From NCBI GenBank assembly GCA_038363925.1, contig JAQQWL010000001.1, forward strand, positions 2,542,001-2,606,000: DNA of 64,000 nt. The letters run 5' to 3'. This DNA comes from Apiospora phragmitis. Lineage: Eukaryota; Ascomycota; Sordariomycetes; Amphisphaeriales; Apiosporaceae. The notes below the pieces were generated by a model, which was not told where the DNA came from, ran no database searches, and saw only the letters and a list, made by a program, of their open reading frames with translations. Position numbers and translations under genes: made by a program. Shown here piece after piece: positions 37,598 to 50,893 of the stretch; position 1 is the stretch's first letter; each line of letters starts with the position of its first letter.

Positions 37598-37888
37598 CGA
37601 GTAACAGGCATAGGATAAGATTTCCAAGGAGCTACTCGTTCAGAATCAAGAGGGAGACGGACACATCCGATAAATTTGCGACGGTCCAGAAAGTAGACAA
37701 TACATAAAGAAAAAATCTATTAGTCCTCTACATATCTACATTGCGGCAGTAGTTACCCACGACACGCGTCCCGAAATGCCCGTCTACACTTTACACATAA
37801 TTCACCACGCACGAAACCACGAACCCCATCGAGATCTAACATACAATACACGCCGCGAAGTGGCAAAAACGAATCAACCACACCTACC

Positions 37889-40065
37889 TCAAAGCTTACT
37901 CGACATCCGCGCCTCCCCGCGGAACAGCACGCGACTGTTCGGGTTCGAGTCAAACACCACATCATTGAGCGGGTTCAGCTCGCTCGCGCGCCGGAACATG
38001 TCCTCGTACACGCGCCCGTCGTAGCGCCCCAGACTCGAATCGAGCTGCCAGTCCGGGAACTTCCACGCGTCGACGAGCCGGACCGCGTGCGGGCGGACCT
38101 CTGACAGCAAAACCATGACGGCGCGTCGCGCGAGCGCAATCTGCCGTGCCGTCGTCGCCGCCGCCGCGAAGAACTCGTCCGCCTCGCGCTCCACCAGCGT
38201 GTGCAGCGCGAACAGTCGGAACAACTTGTGCAAGACCGCGACGGACTGCCGGTCGAGCGAGCCCTCGAGCGCGCGCGCCTGCTCGGGCTGAAACAGGGCG
38301 TCGTGGAAGGACTTGACCACCATGTACTGCGCGTGCGCCGTGCTGAGGCGGTAGAAGTCGACGAGCAGCGAGTTCCACGACTGCTTCTCGACGTCGCGCT
38401 TCTGAAGGGCCTCGAAGGTCATGTGGGCCACGCGCCAGGCGTACGCCGCCACGAGGTCCGAGTCCGAGGCCAGAATGTCGTATGCGGCGCCCGTCGTGTC
38501 GCGTCGGTCCAGGTATGTCTTCAGGATGCGCGTCGTATCGTTGTCGCCGGCCTTTCCTGAAATTACGGCCCGCGCAGACTTGAGCAGGTAACGGCACACC
38601 TGCTGCGTCAGCATGTAGTTGTCGCCCTCCCACGTCAGCGTCGGCAGGTAGTCGGCGTAGAACGAGCCGATGCCCGAAAAGGAGCTGTAGCCGTGCCCAC
38701 CACAGGCGCGGCGGCAGGTTCTGAGCCCCTCGCCGGCGACGGTGCTGCCGTACGCCTTGAGCGCGCATGAGGTCGCGTGCAGGTCCGCGAGCAGGTCAGT
38801 GCCCGGGTTCAGTTCCTCGGGGCCCGGGCGGCGGCGCGCGTCGCTCAGTTGACCATCCGACGCGGCCGACATGCGCTTCTGGTTCTCCTCGTAGAGACGC
38901 ACCATGTCTGGCCCGTGAAGTGTAGGGCGTAGGTGGCGGCCAGCAGCGGCAGCAGGCGGTACTGCACCATGGTATAGTTGAGGACTTGGTTCTCGCCGAC
39001 GGCGTCCTTGGCGGCGTCGAGGTCCTGGAACTGGCGGCGCACGGCGCAGTAGCGGGTCGCGATGGTGACGCCGCGCGCCAGCGTCGAGCCCGACTGCAGC
39101 ACGATGTTGCTGCGGACCCAGGTCAGAGTGCCGTAGATGAGCGACGGGTTCGCGGGCCGTTGATACTTTCCGGACTCCGGGTCGACGCGCGAGAAGCGGG
39201 CGAGCATGTGGACGTGCGGGATCTTGAGCTGGTTCAGCAGCAGGAAGCCGTTGTCCATGGTGTTGAAGCCGAACTTGGGGCCGATGTCGCCCACGTGCAC
39301 GTCCGGCAGCACTTCGTGCGTCTTCAGGTCGCGGATCTGCACCAGGAAAGGGTGCGGGCCGTAGTGCTTGCCGTTCACAATCAGCTGGGCCATGACGACG
39401 GCGTAGTTGGCCGTCTTGCCCAGGGTGCCGATCCACCACTTGGAGGCCGTGAGGGTGGGCGAGTGGAGGATGAAGGTCTTGTCCGCCTGGTTCCACGTGG
39501 CCGTCGTCTCGAGGCCGCGGACATTGGAGCCGTGACCCAACTCAGTCTAATTCAGTCCACGGGTGAGCTGATAGCTAATCAAAAAGAACAATGACAGAAC
39601 CACATCACATACCTGAGCGTAACATCCAATGATCTCATAGTTCTCCGCCTTCTTCAGGAACAGCTTCTGCTGCTCGGGCGTGCCCTGCTCGCGCAGGGTG
39701 ATGAGGAACATAGTGTCGTGGAGGCGGTACGGCGTCACCTCGGTCAGCAAGTCATTGGCGCAGGAGTGGTCCTCGGGAGACCACTTGTGCTGGACGGCGA
39801 GCTGGGTCAGGCGCTTCGCCTTGCCGAGCGAGGCCTTGATGCGCTCGTTGCGGCCTTGAAAGTAGTTCTGCGACTTGTCGAAGACCGGGTCGGCGGCGAG
39901 CACCTTCAGAATGCGCTCCCGCTGATCCAGGGCCTCCTTGGTGAATAGGTACTCGGCCAGCTGGTCGACGTTGATGTTGCTAGAAGCACGCTCCTTGGCT
40001 AGCAGCTCGCCCCCGTGGGGGGTGGCGGGGGCCAGGTTCTTGACCCATTGGGGATTGGGCGGCAT
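37889..40065 (-). CDS. Peroxisomal acyl-CoA oxidase
   Basis: Flavoenzyme of the first, H2O2-forming step of peroxisomal beta-oxidation. Exon 1 is 40065-39613; a 66-base intron (GTATGT...TAG) joins GCYAQ to TELGHGSN, the FAD-binding core; exon 2 runs to 37889. About 702 residues, the usual length. The middle part shows YALHFTG and LHATSCALKAYGS, RRACGGHGYSSFSGIGSFYA and TWEGDNYMLTQQ, all family hallmarks. The protein ends in SKL, a classic type-1 peroxisomal signal. A one-base loss near 38905-38912 shifts the frame between HFTGQ and MVRLYEENQKRM; without it the gene would be whole. Start ATG is the first in frame. A diverged fragment of the same family lies at 35.1-35.3 kb. Confidence 0.9.
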
Positions 40066-40582
40066 GATTGTGGATAGGTGCTGTGATGGATGGCGTTTTG
40101 ATAGATAACGCTCAATTGATTAAACAGCGTAGAACGAATAGCATTGAGGTATTATACATGAACGCCGAATGCGACGATTGTTAACAACACAGCCCGAATG
40201 AAAGAATGACGACGCTACTTCGGGCCAGATGATCAAGCCAGCCGAGGCGTTTCGGTAGTGTCGACTGGCAGCAGCTCCCGCCCCACTGGGCCACTGAACT
40301 CGTTGATCATTGACTGCTCCTCCCTGGCTTGAGTCGGTAACTTCCAGCTCTGTGCGACTCGTGGTCGTGACGGTCCGTCATTTCCCCTGTTCAAAAAGGC
40401 GCTTATTATGAATCATCAATAAATCCGATCCACTTCCTTCCTTCCTTCCTCCCGCACTGCGGCACTCGCCCCCCCCCGAAAAAAAGGCCGGTCTCGACCA
40501 TGAATTGATCATGTTTGACTATTAATCACATGTGAAAATGAAAGAATAAAACCACAGCTAACCTACCAAATCAGGCGGTCAT
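40066..40582. other. Spacer between acyl-CoA oxidase and monooxygenase
   Basis: Holds the oxidase promoter and the end of the monooxygenase; (TTCC)-type repeats around 40435-40450 and a C8 run at 40470 are the only notable points. Confidence 0.5.
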
Positions 40583-42183
40583 TCACTGTTCCTTCTTGCC
40601 CTCTGCGGCCGCGTCCGGATGAGGGAGCCAGTCGAACACGGGCGCACTGCCATTAAAGTCCGAAAACACACGGACCTTGAACCCCACGGGCAGCAGGCCG
40701 TAGATCCACTTGACCACCCACGCCCACCAGCTGTGCAGCGTCTCGAACCGCGTCGCGTAGTAGGACGCATTCATCGCGTAGCTGGCCCGCGGCCGCTGCA
40801 GCTTCTCGTACCTCTCTCAGCACCTCCGCCAGTTCCGCCGACGTCGGCTGCCGCGCGGCCTGGCTGGTCCGCCGCAGCAGGGGGATCAGCTCGTTCGTCA
40901 GGTAGCACACGCCGTCGACGGCCGCGTTGCCGCCCAGCCCCAGCGTCGCCGTCGTCTTGTGCACGGCGTCGCCCACGAGCGCGACGCGGCCGCCGGCGCT
41001 GCTCCACGGCAGGTCCACCACGCCTTCCTCCAACGGCACCATGATGGTCGCCGTGCGGCTGCGGTACAGGTCGCCGAACGTGGACTCGGCGCAGCAGTGC
41101 ACGTCCCCGCACTGCGCGATCGCCTCCTCGATGTCCCTCTCCGAGTAGCTGCTCCGCTTCTCCGCCGACTCGTCCGGCAGCGGTCGCCTCTTCTCGAGGG
41201 GGATGTACATGGCCCAGAAGATCTTGCCGGGATGGAGGCGCAGGCCAATCCGCCGACACCGGGATGCAATGTGTGGTTCGTAGACCCTTCTTTCATGAGG
41301 AGCTTCTCCTTGCTGCACGATATATTAGTCAGCCAATTTGTGGCCGCAGTAGTCACTGGTCACTCCACACTGTTGACTTACTTATCTACGTCGTGATTGA
41401 ATGATGTGCCGATCAGGACTCGGAAAGTCGTTTCAAACTCTGATCATGGCCATATATTGTTAGCCTTTTCTCATCCCAAGAGGGAAGCAGCAGCAGCAGC
41501 AGCAGCAAGAGCCAAATCAGACGCACGTTTGGTGGTATCAACGGTAGGGTGCATCATCGCGCGAATTGCGCTGTGGATGCCGTCCGCTCCGACGAGCAGG
41601 CTGCCCTCGATGCGGTTCCCCTTGTCCGTCGTCACGGTCACGCCGTGGGGTCCCTCTTCGTAGCTGACGATGCCCTCGCGCGAGCGCAGCTTGGACTGGT
41701 CGGCGATGCCGTCGCGCAGGGCGCGGAGATACCGGCTGCGCGCAATCATGATGAGAGGCCGCTTTCCGCTGTAGACGCCATGCCAGTTTCTTGTTAGCAT
41801 TCGTTCATTTCCTTTCAGCCTTTCCGATGTTCTCTTCTTCTTTTCTCTCTCGAGGTTAGGTTGGGAGCAATTCATATGACCTACCGCTCGCCGATGAGGT
41901 GGCCTTCATTGGTCCGGCTCACCAGCCCGCCCCGGCCGTCCCAGTGCTCCCGGATGTTGAAAGGGATGGCGGGCGGCAGGTAGTTCTTGGAGACGCCCAG
42001 CTGGTCATGGACGACGGTGGTGCACGGCAGGATCAGCAGGGCGAAGCCGAGCTCGGGCGCGATGTCGCGCTTCTCCAGCAGCACGTAATCGACGCCGGCC
42101 CGCTCCAGGGCGTTGGCCAGCGTGAGGCCCGCGACGCTGCCGCCCGCGATGATGACTTTGAAATCCGACATGGGCACCGACAT
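40583..42183 (-). CDS. FAD-dependent monooxygenase, frameshifted
   Basis: Aromatic-hydroxylase-type flavin monooxygenase, as found in fungal meroterpenoid and other secondary pathways; substrate unknown. Exons 42183-41885, 41768-41527, 41439-41382 and 41312-40583 join in frame across GT-AG introns with CTAAC branch sites. The N-terminus has the FAD-binding fold (FKVIIAGGSVAGLTLANALE), the centre has LLVGADGIHSAIR (DG motif) and the C-terminal part GRVALVGDAVHKTTATLGLG (GD motif). A hydrophobic C-terminal anchor (WWAWVVKWIYGLLPVGF) follows. Two one-base shifts interrupt exon 4, a loss near 41243 (before LRLHPGKIFWAMY) and a gain near 40811 (before YEKLQRPRASYAM). An AGC repeat (41487-41508) lies inside intron 2. 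Confidence 0.8.
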
Positions 42184-43247
42184 GGCTGTGGTTATTTGTC
42201 GATCGTGGGGGTTTTCCGATGCTATTCACACGCTACGGAATCGTGCAATGCGACTGAGGAGTGGACTGACTACTGGAAAATCAGTGGGCAGAGGTTCGTC
42301 TTTTGATCTTTTTTGTTTCCTTTTGTTTCCAATTTTTCCCGCGAAACATGCGATGGAGCGATGGAGCCCCCTGAGTGACGTCTCCATTCACCATTCCCAA
42401 GGGTCTGGATCTCCCTGATGCTAATCTCAGCAAATCAGCCCATCGATCTGCATGAATTAACGGGTTTCATGGACAGAACTCGGTGTTCTGATTTCCCAAA
42501 ATTGCGATTGCGACAGCGGAATTGATGCGCATCTGTCCCAAGCCGCGTTGTCGTCGTCGTCCCCTAAAATTCCAGTCCACAGCGGGCCGTGCAGGGCTGG
42601 AAGCTACATTTCCAGGGGACTATCGGCCCAATTCTTCAGTTAGTGCCGGACGCAGCATCCAAAACCCGGTCTGTCTCCCGTGGCGGTCCCAGCTTGCGGG
42701 AGTGGAAAGCGGCACTGACATTCCAGAATGAACTGTTCTGGAGGCGTAATCATTCATAGTTGGGACCGTTACTCCCTTCCCTCGTGGCAATTGACTTTTC
42801 CTTCTGGGGAGGAGGGAGTTTCCCAAGAGGGCAAAGTCGATGGAGACAGGGCGAATCAGCACGCGAGAATTAGGCGATGGGGCTCTCTTGGTCAGGCCCA
42901 GTGAAATGGTCGAAGACCCCACTGCCAGAACAGCTGTATTGCTCGCTAGCAGTTAACACGTGTGAGGGTGCATTGCTTCGTCGGCAGGCAAGCATGTTGC
43001 GGAGTGGTAAATAATAAGAATAACCGTAGAAAGTGCAAGTAGTTATAAATAATCTCGTACAGAATGGAAAATGTATCTACATGTACACTTGGCAACCTGA
43101 GCGTTGGCAGTCCCCACAAACGGGCGGATGCTGATTGTACAATAAAACCTCCCCACTCCCCCCCCACTGGTCCCGGCTTCTCCAACCAGCACAGGTCCCC
43201 CCACCTCCTCATCCTCATTCAACCCGGATTTGATGAAGCACACGAGC
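42184..43247. other. Intergenic, nothing recognised
   Basis: Short frames only, with no known domain. It lies between the monooxygenase start and the 3' end of the secreted protein gene. Confidence 0.5.
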
Positions 43248-45470
43248 TTAACGTTCGTGCTCGTTACAAGGCCACCCGGAGCTGAAATGATGGCCGCCTT
43301 GGAAATCTTGCATGGTCTTCCCGTTCTGGTCCTTGATATTTCGGCAGAAGCAGAAGCTGCACGTGGTATTAGCAGTCTGAAGTATGTACTCGACACTGGT
43401 TGGGGGGAGGATGGTAGGTAGATAGGTAACTTACACCTGATTGTTCCAGTCGCGCTTGCCCGGCGGCACCAGGTGCTTGAAGAAGCTGCTCTTGGGCATG
43501 ATCTGCTTTTCGTCATTGCCGTCGAGCGATGCGCCCACGAGGCCGTAGTCGTTTACCTTCTGCAATATAGTCATCGTGCGTTAGTTGTCAAAGCTGCCCC
43601 CGTATGATACAATATCCGAATCAGAAGGGATAGAAAGAGATGGGGGAATTGTGTAAATTGAAAACGAAGAGTGTGTGCCCAATGTCCACGTACCTTCTTC
43701 CTGTCCTCCATGTACCCGGGCTTGCAGACGGGGATGGTGAAGAGGCCCTTGACGCTGAAGTTCTGGTCCTGGACCGAGGCGCCGGCGCTGAACTTCTTCT
43801 CAAATTGCCGCTGGCCGATCTTGTAGCCGAAGCCGCCAGCCTGCCAGGCGTCGATGCTGGACTTCATCACGTCGTGGGTCGAGAAGCGGTACGTCTCCCA
43901 GTCGAGGGACTCGAAGCCGGGCGGGTTGTCGACGCGCGAGTAGGTCAGGGCGCCCACCTTGTCGGGCGAGTTCATCTGGAAGTAGCAGCCCATACCCTGG
44001 TAGTAGACTTTTAATCGCTTGTCGTTGTTGCCGGCATTGACTTTAGCGTCGTTGACTGTTTATAGACAGGTATTAATCAGTATAAGGACGATACAAAGCG
44101 GCCATTAGGTGAAGGGGAGAGGGTGAGATCTTACATTCCTGTTCTGTCATGTCCAGGCAGGCCAGGTACACGTTGGACGCCATCCAGCCCTGGTTGACGA
44201 CTCCCGCGTACAAGTACTGCGTCATGATGGCGGCCAGGTCGGGCCCGTTGTTCTTGAGCACGGGGATGTTGTTGGCGTCGACCCAGTAGCCGTGGTTGAA
44301 GAGGTTTTGCACGTCGATCATGTCGCCGCTGGCATGTTCCACCTTTTGCGGCGTCCAGGTGCCCCGGCCCGTGATGAGCTGCTTGTTGATGGACTTGACC
44401 GAGTCTCTGGATCACCCCGATCGTCTGGTTGGCCCACCTATTGAACAAACAATTTCGCAGCAGTCAGCGCTAGAGCCCCTTGTTTAATTAAGGAGGAGTT
44501 AGAAGAAAAGAAAAGAGAAAACTTACACTTCCAGCGAGCCAACGTGCGACGTCAGGTCGTCCTTGCTGGCGAGCACGCCGATCATGTCGGACGGCGCCAT
44601 ACCGACGAAGCGGCCCACGACGCCAAAGGCAAAATTCCCCGTGACGCCCGCCGCGACATCAAAAATGGCACCGATGCCGGCGCCCACCGCGTTCCAGACG
44701 ATCATGTTGAGGGCCGTGTTGTCGGGCTTGGTCGGCATGAACGTGGCCGCGAGCGCGACCTGGTTGGCCGCGAAGCTGTCGAGCGCGATCACGCTCGACT
44801 CGTAGATGCGCGACAGCCAGATGTGTATGTTGGCCGCCGACAGCACCACCATGTACTTCCAGGCCGACTCCGCGGCGTCCTTGGCCGGGCCCAGGTCGTC
44901 GCAGTTGGGCGCGCTGCAGTCGCTCGAGGCGCCGGACTGCGGCAGGTCGCAGCGCAGGTGGCTCTGCTGCTGGCCCAGCGGCTTCCAGAAGTCGGACAGC
45001 CAGGTCGCGTCGTCGTTGCCCATGTTTTGCTTCTTCCAGTCCGACATCCACACTGCGATTTCGCGACAAAACCCCCCAAGGTTAGCTAGCGCCTGCTGAT
45101 CTCGTCTTCCAGGCCTCCCTCTCGTGGGTGTTTGGTTGGTTGCACAGCTTACTGTTGAACGAGCCGTAGGCGAGCACTTCATCGTACATGTCAGACTTCA
45201 AGTCGGGGCCTTTAGAGTAATAACGGTGTTAGCCCAAATGCCGGAAGCGGGAAAGCCACTGACAAGAGAAAGGTTCTGGTCAACTAACCACTCAGGCCTG
45301 AGCAGGAGGTCATGTCGTTCAGCGGGTCCCGCGTTGGCTGACCACGAGCACCGACAAAGGGAAGAGATCCGTTGCCCATGAGCTCGGGTAGGGTTGGTGC
45401 AGCAAGGCATGTCGGGCTGAGGAGTGCAAGGCACCCGAAGGCCGCGAGTCGAAGCCCACGTGAGTCCATC
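43248..45470 (-). CDS. Secreted fungal protein of unknown function, seven exons
   Basis: Exons: 45470-45299, 45209-45153, 45052-44527, 44437-44135, 44055-43694, 43559-43435 and 43395-43248; all introns are GT-AG and phases agree except for one surplus base in exon 4 (about 44402-44410, between GVIQ and SVKSINKQL). The restored length is about 563 residues. Residues 1-22 form a signal peptide. A central region pairs cysteines (RCDLPQSG, DCSAPNCDDLG) with a long helix (AAESAWKYMVVLSAANIHIW) and a Gly-rich hydrophobic stretch (NAVGAGIGAIFDVAAGV). The C-terminal part has further cysteines (CLDMTEQE, GMGCYFQMNSP, TCSFCFCRN). I recognise it as a widespread fungal secreted family but know no function; DUF7872 is a possibility I cannot test here. 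Confidence 0.7.
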
Positions 45471-48169
45471 TTGTAAGGTGCTGATGGTGTGTTTGTTGGA
45501 TCGGTTCGACACCTCTGATTGCACCTTGAGGGATGGATGGGTGAGTTGGGATTTCTTTCGGAATGCAGCACGCATCCTATAAGTACGATGTCTGAAGCCA
45601 TACTAACGGGTAGCAGAACATTATCTCCATCACGTCGCCGTGAAGTGCCTCTTTGTCATGGTATCTTGGCACACGTCGTGACCCATATTACATTTGGTGA
45701 GTAGAACTATCGAGAAGCTATTTTAAGAATCATGTATACCGCGCAAGTAATGTGCCCTCTAGATGGAACCTGGTGCACACTGCTGCGCCCTTCCATGCCG
45801 CATGGTGAGCCCCGCTATATCGCCAAGTAGCCCGGCATTTTTCGGGTCCCTTAAGGCGGTTCATCCCAATGCTCCTGACTACGCCGCAAGCCACCGGGCA
45901 AGACAAGGGGATTCCCAATCGGTGTGGCCATGCTTAGGTTTTCAGTTAGATGAAGAGCGACAGGTATGAAGCGGCGCAAAGGATTCGGGTGGAGATAAGC
46001 GGGAACGGACTATTACTTATAGATTGCGGCACAGAACGGCACAGTTGCGAGTGGCACCAGCTCGGGCCGTGAGGGGGGTGTAGAAGCATCGAGCGGTCGC
46101 CTGTCTGCACTCCGGTCTGCCCACAGTTCTGTACTTTGCACGCTGGTCATGGCACACGGTCACGTCGGCGGCGGTAGCGGTAAACCGGCCACGGGCTATC
46201 AGCTGTGCCGCTTCCTGCAAGGAGGGCTTAATTTTGCATCCTAAAACATGATGACGATCTGAATCCATGATTAGCCATCGAGAGGCCGGCCCATCGAAAC
46301 TCAAAAGGGCTCTATTCATCTCGCCCCGTCTTACCTTGTTTAAGCTTGTTCTTCTTCCGCTGGATCGATGTTACCCTCTCTAGTTGTTTGACTGTCTCTT
46401 GAGCGGACATTGAAATTGGCAGTACGTGGCGTAACTGTGCCACATTTGAGGGGACCACTGAACCTTTATGGCAACTCAATCTGCTGACCGCTGCGGCGCT
46501 GCGTGGTTTGGTGCATCCCACGAACGAATGCATTGGGCCACCCGATGAACCCCCGAGAGGATTTACCAAACGGGCAAACTTTCATCCTTAGTTTTCGCCT
46601 TGATCAAGCAAAGCACACCACCGTCGCGGCAGTCGTGAACTGGAGAGAGTCGGTAAGCTTGCGCCGCCTTCCGCTTTCGCCGGTGAATACGTTGGTTGTT
46701 TGGGTAGGCCAGTAGGTAGTTAGGTAGCGGATTTGGTGCAAGTGGCACAGCGCTGAGCGCCCAATACGTCCGCACTGGGGAACTTGAAACTTTTAGACAA
46801 CAGAAATAGGACTCAACAAAGTTGATTCGTACACAATTTATTGATGTATCTTATCTTAGCACGGTTCTTCCAGTAAATCAATGGACAGTGTCTGATTCAG
46901 GACCTTTGATAACCTGGAACTGACCAACTTCTACTTTGTCATACTCATCGGGTGCCGCGTTCCTACTCCTTGCCGCTGTCGGGCTCCTCCTCAACGTACC
47001 GAGCTTTTCGTGTGACCTTCAAAAACCTTGAAATGCCGAGAGTCGTGAAATTCGACAACCACCGGCTGGCGCATTACTTGGTCCGTTAGTCCTCGCGACC
47101 GGCGGGTTCCCCTTGCGGCGTGGTGTCAATCGTTATCCCATGAGCTTCTCCACTAGAGGGTGCGCGGCTGACCTTCTCGCTTCCAGCCCCCATGATGAAC
47201 ATTCTTTGGTGTTACCTGGGTTGCAAAACCCATACGCGGCATGTGTCGATACCACTGCCCATCCCGACCTAACACCCCTTTCATGCTCGTCCTCGTGGCG
47301 TACCTTCCTCCTCTCGCGGATCTCTCCATCTCCCTTGGCGATATGGTCTTCTCTACGTCCCAGTTTCTTGATCGTATGGCTTTTTGAGAGCAGCCTGGAA
47401 GAAGGCTACGAGGATCTCTTGTCTTAGGTTGGTATGACCATCAGCATTTCTCCAGTATTCCCCCAACCGCAAGCTGCCGGCGGGGATAATTGCTTCTAGG
47501 GCATTGCGCGTTTCCAGTCTCATGTTGTCGAATTAAGGTTATGCTGCTGAGCCACCTGATCTTTCCGTTGGGTGAGTACCTCCGGGACGTCGCCTGTCGT
47601 TTGCGTTTTGTATCCCAGTAACTCTATTGCTGTTTAGTTTCATGTGAAACTAGATATGGAATCGGGACGTCGAGTGGAACAGTTTGTTTCGCCGGTATAA
47701 CAATATAGGTAGTTAGGTGCCTACGTCACTGCTACTAGAGCTGTAGCATCGAAGCTAGACAATAGTTATCTATAGTAAAACTCGGGTTTTAAGGGGTTAT
47801 TATATTTAAAACGGAAGAAAGCTACTTACAAGTTCCCAACCGCTATTCTTGGAACCACGAGGTGGCTTGTCATATCTATAGCAAGTATCACTAGGCTATG
47901 GTGCACAGCTCATAAAGCCGAGTCTTGAAGATGACTTGTAGTACATTCATGATGCTACCATCTTCTTAGCTGGTAGTTTGTGGCTGAATGGCGTTAGAAC
48001 TAGAACATGTAATTCCTGCTTATATTGTCAAGTGCATTTACAGAAAGACTCCGTCGGCATACCTTGTAAACATATATCCGCAACTCAATTCGATTCCCGC
48101 CTGTGCTATTAGTATCCTCATATCTTCCCTACTACCTATCATATATCCCAGTTGCCTCCAACTCACTAA
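45471..48169. other. Intergenic, about 2.7 kb
   Basis: No domain-bearing frame. A short minus frame near 46960-47060 (RQPVVVEFHDSRHFKVFEGH) resembles coding sequence but has no recognisable family and is closed by a stop. Confidence 0.5.
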
Positions 48170-50396
48170 TCATGCCTGCGTCTGCGACGATGTAGACGGC
48201 TTCGGCACCTCCTTCCGCTTGATCTCCTTCCGCGGAAGAACCTTCCACTCGTTATTAGAGCTCCGCTCAAGCTCCCTCGCGAACTCCTCGGAAGACTTCT
48301 TCTCCTTCTCCTCCCCCAGACCCTCCTCGCCCTTCTTCTGTACTTCCTCCTCGTTCTTCTTCTTCTTCTCCTCCTCCCAGCGGAACGACCGCATCTGCTG
48401 CTCAACCACCTCGGGGTCGATGCCCTCGATGCCCACCTTCTGCAGGGATGGACCCGATCAAAAAGCGGTACTGCGTGTGCCCGTCGACCAGGTCCGAGAC
48501 GTCGACGTTCTCGACGCCCCCGACGTCGCGCACCGTCTGTAAGCCGGCCACGCCGTACTGCAGGCTGCTGGTGCGGTACAGGTAGCCGAGCAGGTAGTCC
48601 TTGGTGGAGTAGACATTGACGATGCGGCCGGGCACCACGGAGCGGATGCGTCGCCACGACACGGTATCGGACGGCACGGGCGCGCCGATGAGACAGACCG
48701 ACTCGACCAGGCCAAACGCCTTGCGGTTCGCCAGCTCGTTCAGGCACGCGTAGATAACCCGCGACCCCATCGAGTACCCGATCAGCGTGACCGGCCGCTC
48801 GCCCTGCACCTTGTGGATCAGCGCATCCGCCAGGACGGCGCCCGCCTTGTCGCTGCGAGACTTGGCCACGCTGAAGGGGTTGTCGATGACGCGGGACGCC
48901 TTGGCGAGGCCGTACGGGAGCGTGAGGGCAGAAGCGAGGGCGGCAAAGATGGTGCGGCTGATGATCTCCTTCTTGGCCCAGCCCCAGGCGTAGCTGGCCA
49001 CGTAGGTAGTCAGGGCGTTGCCGAGCTTCAGCAGCGCGTCCAGCTCGAACCTCAGGGCGAAGGCCTCGGTGCTGCTGGCGAGGAAGACCTTCCACGGGTC
49101 CACCACCTCGGACTCCAGGAGCAGCCAGCCGGAAATGCCGATGGCGACGCGCAGGTGCCGCGTCTCGCTCTCCTTCCCTTTGCCGCGGCCGGGATGGACC
49201 GGCAGGAAGGCGAAGTCCTCGACCTGCTTCGCGTATTCGTCGACCATCTGACCCGTCATTTTCCCGCCATACGCGCCAAACAAGACACCCACAAGTGGCG
49301 CTGACCCCGCCAGCGCACCCAAGTAGCCCGCCGTAGCCGTAGCGCCGAGACCTAAGCCTCCCATGACGGTGCCTACGCCAGCAGCGAGGAAAGGCGCAGC
49401 AAGCCCTCCCGTCACGCCAATGAGGACGGCGCCACCCAAGGCGCCCAGACCGACCTTCCACTTGCGGGACTTGGAGTTCTTGTCGACTGCATCGTTCTTC
49501 TGCTCGTCGGCACTCATGTGCTTGGCGGCCTCGAGCAGGCCCTTGGCGACTGAGCCTTCGTCCTCGGCCAGGATCCGCGGCGGGACGGCCAGGGCGCTTG
49601 CGAGCCGCAGCATCAGGACGCGCGACTCGGCCTGGTAGGTCTCAAGGCTGAGGAAGAGCAGGAGCAGGGAATGGAGAACCAGAACGCGGTGCGCATCATC
49701 GAGGTCGCGAAGTGGCGTCGCGAGGAGGAGGTACAATTTCTGCAAGTGCGCCAAGGAGTTGTCGTCATCTTGCAGAGCGGCAACGCTTGCTCCTGGGGGG
49801 TTGGTGCATTGCTGCTGCTGGTCGTGATCACGGCGGTGCAGCTCCTCGGTCTTGGCTTTCTTGATGTCAGGATCGTCATCATCCGTGGTTTGGTTGACGA
49901 TTTCGCCGACGCGCTCGAGGACGTGGTCGCGCCATTGGTTGAAATGAGCGATCGAGGATTTCTTCAATGTTACGAAATCATCCTTGGCTAACGCTTTGGT
50001 CAGCTGCTCGCGTCGCTTCTGCTCTTTCTGTTTGGCCTTCTCGCCCGATTTGTCCTCCTCTGCTGCGGCTGCGGCTTCGGCTTCTTCTTCAGCAGGATGC
50101 GCGGCGGGCTGGTCCGCGGCTTTCTCGTCACTAACGTTGAGCTCCGTCTGGGATTGAGGGTTGATTGCCAACTTGGTCGGCTCCACTCCACTCACGTCGT
50201 CGCCCACTTCAAAGGCGTTGGTCAGCTGCTGGCGCATGGCCTCCAGGCACTCGACAACGAGCAGCAGCAGACTCGCCCTCTCCTCGCGCGTAGCGAGGAT
50301 CGTGGTCAGCGACTGCTCTTCTTTGTTCTTCTCTTCATCATGGTGGTCCTGGCCTTCGCGGTGACCGCCGGCGAACTTCTTGATTCCGGACAACAT
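48170..50396 (-). CDS. DUF726 alpha/beta-hydrolase-like membrane protein
   Basis: Resembles fungal DUF726 proteins (yeast Mil1/YFL034W type, animal TMCO4), membrane-associated lipase-like proteins. Nearly all of it is one minus-strand frame. After an N-terminal charged, coiled-coil part with a Glu/Ala-rich segment comes a Gly-rich hydrophobic domain (KVGLGALGGAVLIGVTGGLA, AAGVGTVMGGLGLGA) and then the hydrolase core with the nucleophile elbow IGYSMGSRVIYACL (GxSxG) near residue 540, PVPSDTVSWRRIRSVVPGR and LVDGHTQYRF. A surplus base in a C run near 48441-48448 shifts the frame before LQKVGIEGIDPEVVEQQ, which runs as the true tail to 48170. The frame opens with GTG at 50423; the first ATG is 50396, and an upstream exon is possible. 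Confidence 0.8.
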
Positions 50397-50893
50397 CTTT
50401 CTGGCTGCTTCTGAATGAATCACAGAAAGCAGGATTGATCAGAAGATGGATTATTCGGAATGTTGCTAGGCATCATTCGCGAAATGTTTCCAACGTAATC
50501 AATTAGTGACGTTGGGAGAGCTAACCCCGTGGCTGAGTGGGGTTACGTCATTTCATGGGCTTATCGATAAGAGCTGTTCCTTCCTATTGTGCTACTAACG
50601 AACCCCCACTACCCCTTTTGAACCACCCCTTTCTTTTTACAGACAAACACGAAATCAATTACAGGTGCTTCATAGCTGCAACTAATATGAGGGTTCGTTA
50701 TGGTGCAGGTGAATTCCAGTAATGATACGGTCAATTAAGCAGCCACGATCGATGAGAGACATTCCAATACAGGTTCAGCGGCACTTCTAGTTGTCGCTTA
50801 AACACCTTGTGCGCCTTGTTTATCAACTCTACCAGCATGCCCAGGCAAGCCAGGTAGCCAAAGATGAGAAATGTGCGGTAACTCGGAATTACA

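Noticed and set aside
37889..42183. Acyl-CoA oxidase and monooxygenase as part of a biosynthetic cluster
   Set aside because: No polyketide synthase, peptide synthetase or terpene gene lies in the window; adjacency alone is weak.
48166..49461. 431-codon minus-strand frame, Arg-rich
   Set aside because: Alternative frame of the DUF726 gene, whose own frame has a clear hydrolase motif.
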